Assembly (NCBI GenBank): GCA_008360955.1
Contig: LUCM01009787.1
Location: 62,001 to 126,000 of the forward strand
Origin: Fasciolopsis buskii
Taxonomy: Eukaryota > Platyhelminthes > Trematoda > Plagiorchiida > Fasciolidae
DNA length: 64,000 bases
Direction of reading: 5' to 3'
Positions 61,571 through 64,000 of this stretch are shown here, piece after piece. A program made the translations under genes and the position numbers. A model generated the notes under the pieces. That model was not told where the DNA came from, did not search any database, and saw only the letters and a program-made list of their open reading frames with translations. Each line of letters starts with the position of its first letter. The stretch's first letter is position 1.

Positions 61571-64000
61571 CTATCAGTAAATTCAGTGCATCGTGTAGGA
61601 TTTATTTTTTGGTTGTAGTGGTGTTAATGAATTCAGACTAATTGTTATACTATTGAGAATCAGATTTTGGAAAACGACTTCTGTGATCCTTGACGATAGA
61701 TGTACAACAGCTTGGGGAAAAAATAATGCTGTAGAAGCACAAACGCGAGTGGTCATGATCACAATGAGCCACTGATCCCCCGTGAAGTTCAGTAACAAGT
61801 CACGGCCAACTCATACGAAAAACCAAACATGCTCAACTATCAGTTAATAAGACTGAAATAAGCCATTTTGTCGTGTCAGTGACAGCTGTCTCAACGTAAG
61901 CCAACCGACTAATACAGCAGTTTCACCGTAAACCGGGAAATTTCAGATTTCTTCGGCTGGCCATCTAAAGTGACGTCTTATTTACACTCGATGAACTGTT
62001 GCCGTAGAATGTATTCGGATGCATGTGAATGCCAAACGTAATGAATCACCTTGGAGATATACACCCACCGGGTCGGCTCAAAGTGTGTTTCAGTGCGGAA
62101 AAGTTCTAGACAGAAATTAAACAGATGTTGCACACTGACCTGCAAAAGCTTTCCTGTTTGATGACTATTTTCGGGACCGAGTTGCCTTGCATGGAAAGTC
62201 CTACTGAATATTAAAGCTCTGCTTGCCAGAGTAAAATATCTATATATAGAATATTATTTGCTTCTTTATCGGCAAATTTTGGAAAGCCAGTTTTTCAGTT
62301 TTTGTTACATTAGGGTAGAAACAGAAAAGCTAAAACACACATGTATCGGAATGTGGATCTCGTAGCCTTAGCTTTTTGTGTTTTATCCTCGAACGAGGGC
62401 GAATAGCAAGTTTCTTTACCGGGACAGTTGAGTTAAGCCAAACTTTTCCGAATGGAGAACTGAACGGACAAACTGAAACATACAAAACGAAGCCAATATT
62501 GAGCAGTTTCCTTGATAAACTATCGACGTGAAACGCTGAAAACGTCATACGCTTAAGACATCCCACTAAAACAGTCATCGACCTGGAAAACAGATCTAAT
62601 TTTTAGTTTGTTTTGATTTCATTTGCGGTGATCTATTCTTTTGTGACGAAAGTGTATTAATATACTTGATGGGACAGTAACTATGACATACCGCAAGATC
62701 ACCATCTCTAACACATGTTTGGTCAGTTTTCTAGGTCACTAGTGAGCAGACAAGTTATCATGTTGTGGCAGTCCGTTTTACTTCCTTTGCAGAAATCATT
62801 CCCCATTATCTTTTTGATTTGATTTTGCAAAGCCTTTAGTAGAACAAACTACAGCAAAGATGAAGACAAAATGTAACTAGGGGAGTTGAGTATATTTTAT
62901 GGAACCGAGATATGCATCAGAGGAGCTGCCACGAGGACCGATAGCGGAAGTTACTATTGAAACAATTCCAGATTTAAATACATGTTGGTGTTTGGCAAGT
63001 CCGTCCACGAGTGTAATTTGCCGTCTGTGCACAACGACGCATCCGCATGGCAAAGTCAGAACTGTTTTTGTGTAATCGGTGCATGCATCTTATCTACAGC
63101 TATTTCTTACGTAAATACTTTCCAGGGCCAGTGTCATTGAAGACTAAGCCGATGTCATATTGTGCAATATGGCGAGATAATAGTGATCATCTATTTTATG
63201 TGGAAACTAAATTTCGTATTCTGCGTCCGCTATAATATTCCATTTTATCTGCTTAGATCAAGCCCAGTTGTTTATGCGCAGTTTTTAAGCGTTCTTCAAG
63301 AAGGTAACTGACTAGCATTCCCAATCCGTTCTGAAAAGTTGGTCATTGGGACACGACAGTTTGAGCGACTGTATTCTGCCTACACAGGAATTTATGCTGA
63401 CGCGGCCCAATTAATTTGGATTTACGTTCGAGTTTCATTGAATGATTCAATTTTTAAAATTATGTTCCCAGTAAAGCTGACCCCGCCAGTATCAGGTTAT
63501 TTTGAAACCAGGCAGATAGTATCAAATTCTACTGCGGTAGCTTTGGGACTAGACGGAAGTTTTAATAACGAAATAAAATTTTGAAACCTGCTGATGATTT
63601 ATTAAGTTCCCAACCACAGCCTACAACGCATTTTTCCAAAAAAATAAACAAGTAACAAATTTTGAACATTGCTATTTGTCAAAGACGGAGATGCGAATGA
63701 GGAATTTGTTGCTTTTATTGGTTTTTGATTACGAGACTAATTTTGAGAGCAGTTTGCCGAACAGGATCGTTTTCAGTGATTCACGACGCATCTCGGTAGG
63801 CAAAAACTTTCCATTTGCATTTGTGTTCTAACTTCGGCAATTTATGCAGATGTCTTCAGCCAAAACTTACAAGCAGTGACACCACTGAGTCTCCCTCGGC
63901 AACGTTCTGTATTCTGTCAGAAACACAAAATGATTTAAATAAACAACCAAACTATCCATAGCATCACAAAACCACTATTCCTGCGAGCACAGAATAAACG
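61571..64000. other. Non-coding stretch to the window edge
   Basis: No exon, tRNA-like head or retroelement motif is recognised. A short TA-rich patch lies near 62240-62252. The frames present are at most 82 codons and lack motifs. Presumed to be more of the long intron. Confidence 0.45.

Noticed and set aside
1..64000. CRISPR arrays, bacterial operons, phage genes, rRNA or intact tRNA genes
   Set aside because: No regularly spaced repeats, no ribosome-binding-site-led gene strings and no foldable cloverleaf; the tRNA-like segments all have broken stems.

Overview
This window looks like gene-poor nuclear DNA from a large, repeat-littered animal genome. The evidence is a single intron-interrupted coding exon, no operon-like packing, tRNA-derived SINEs, decayed non-LTR retrotransposons and short microsatellites. 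Two tRNA-headed repeats carry relics of a type I hammerhead ribozyme, an arrangement known from flatworm (Schistosoma Sm-alpha) elements. I therefore lean towards a parasitic flatworm (trematode or cestode). That is an inference from repeat architecture, not a proven identification.

The one convincing gene is the first coding exon of a protocadherin at about 36.4-37.1 kb on the + strand. It has an ATG, a signal peptide, a complete EC1 with the protocadherin hallmark IDREELC and the calcium motif DINDNPP, and the start of EC2, and it ends at a consensus AG|GTAAGT donor. I recognised no further cadherin exon, so the 26.9 kb to the right edge probably lies in the first coding intron. The 36 kb to the left is upstream or intergenic DNA.

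The rest is mobile-element debris in unannotatable sequence. From left to right: a hammerhead-bearing SINE (2.5-2.7 kb, +) next to a tRNA-like SINE (2.8-2.9 kb, -); an 18-bp tandem duplication (6.4 kb); a weak tRNA-like segment (16.5 kb); a short reverse-transcriptase remnant (20.3 kb); a second hammerhead-bearing SINE (31.1 kb, +); the protocadherin exon; two more copies of the tRNA-like SINE family (45.3 and 54.5 kb, both -); further weak tRNA-like heads (46.6, 55.3 and 57.8 kb); a GT microsatellite (50.1 kb); and an internally deleted, multiply frameshifted Jockey-like retrotransposon (about 60.0-61.6 kb, +).

Nearly all other open frames are short, start at non-ATG codons, and are what chance would give. 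I list only the two longest as low-confidence hypothetical frames. No rRNA, CRISPR, bacterial or viral genes were seen.
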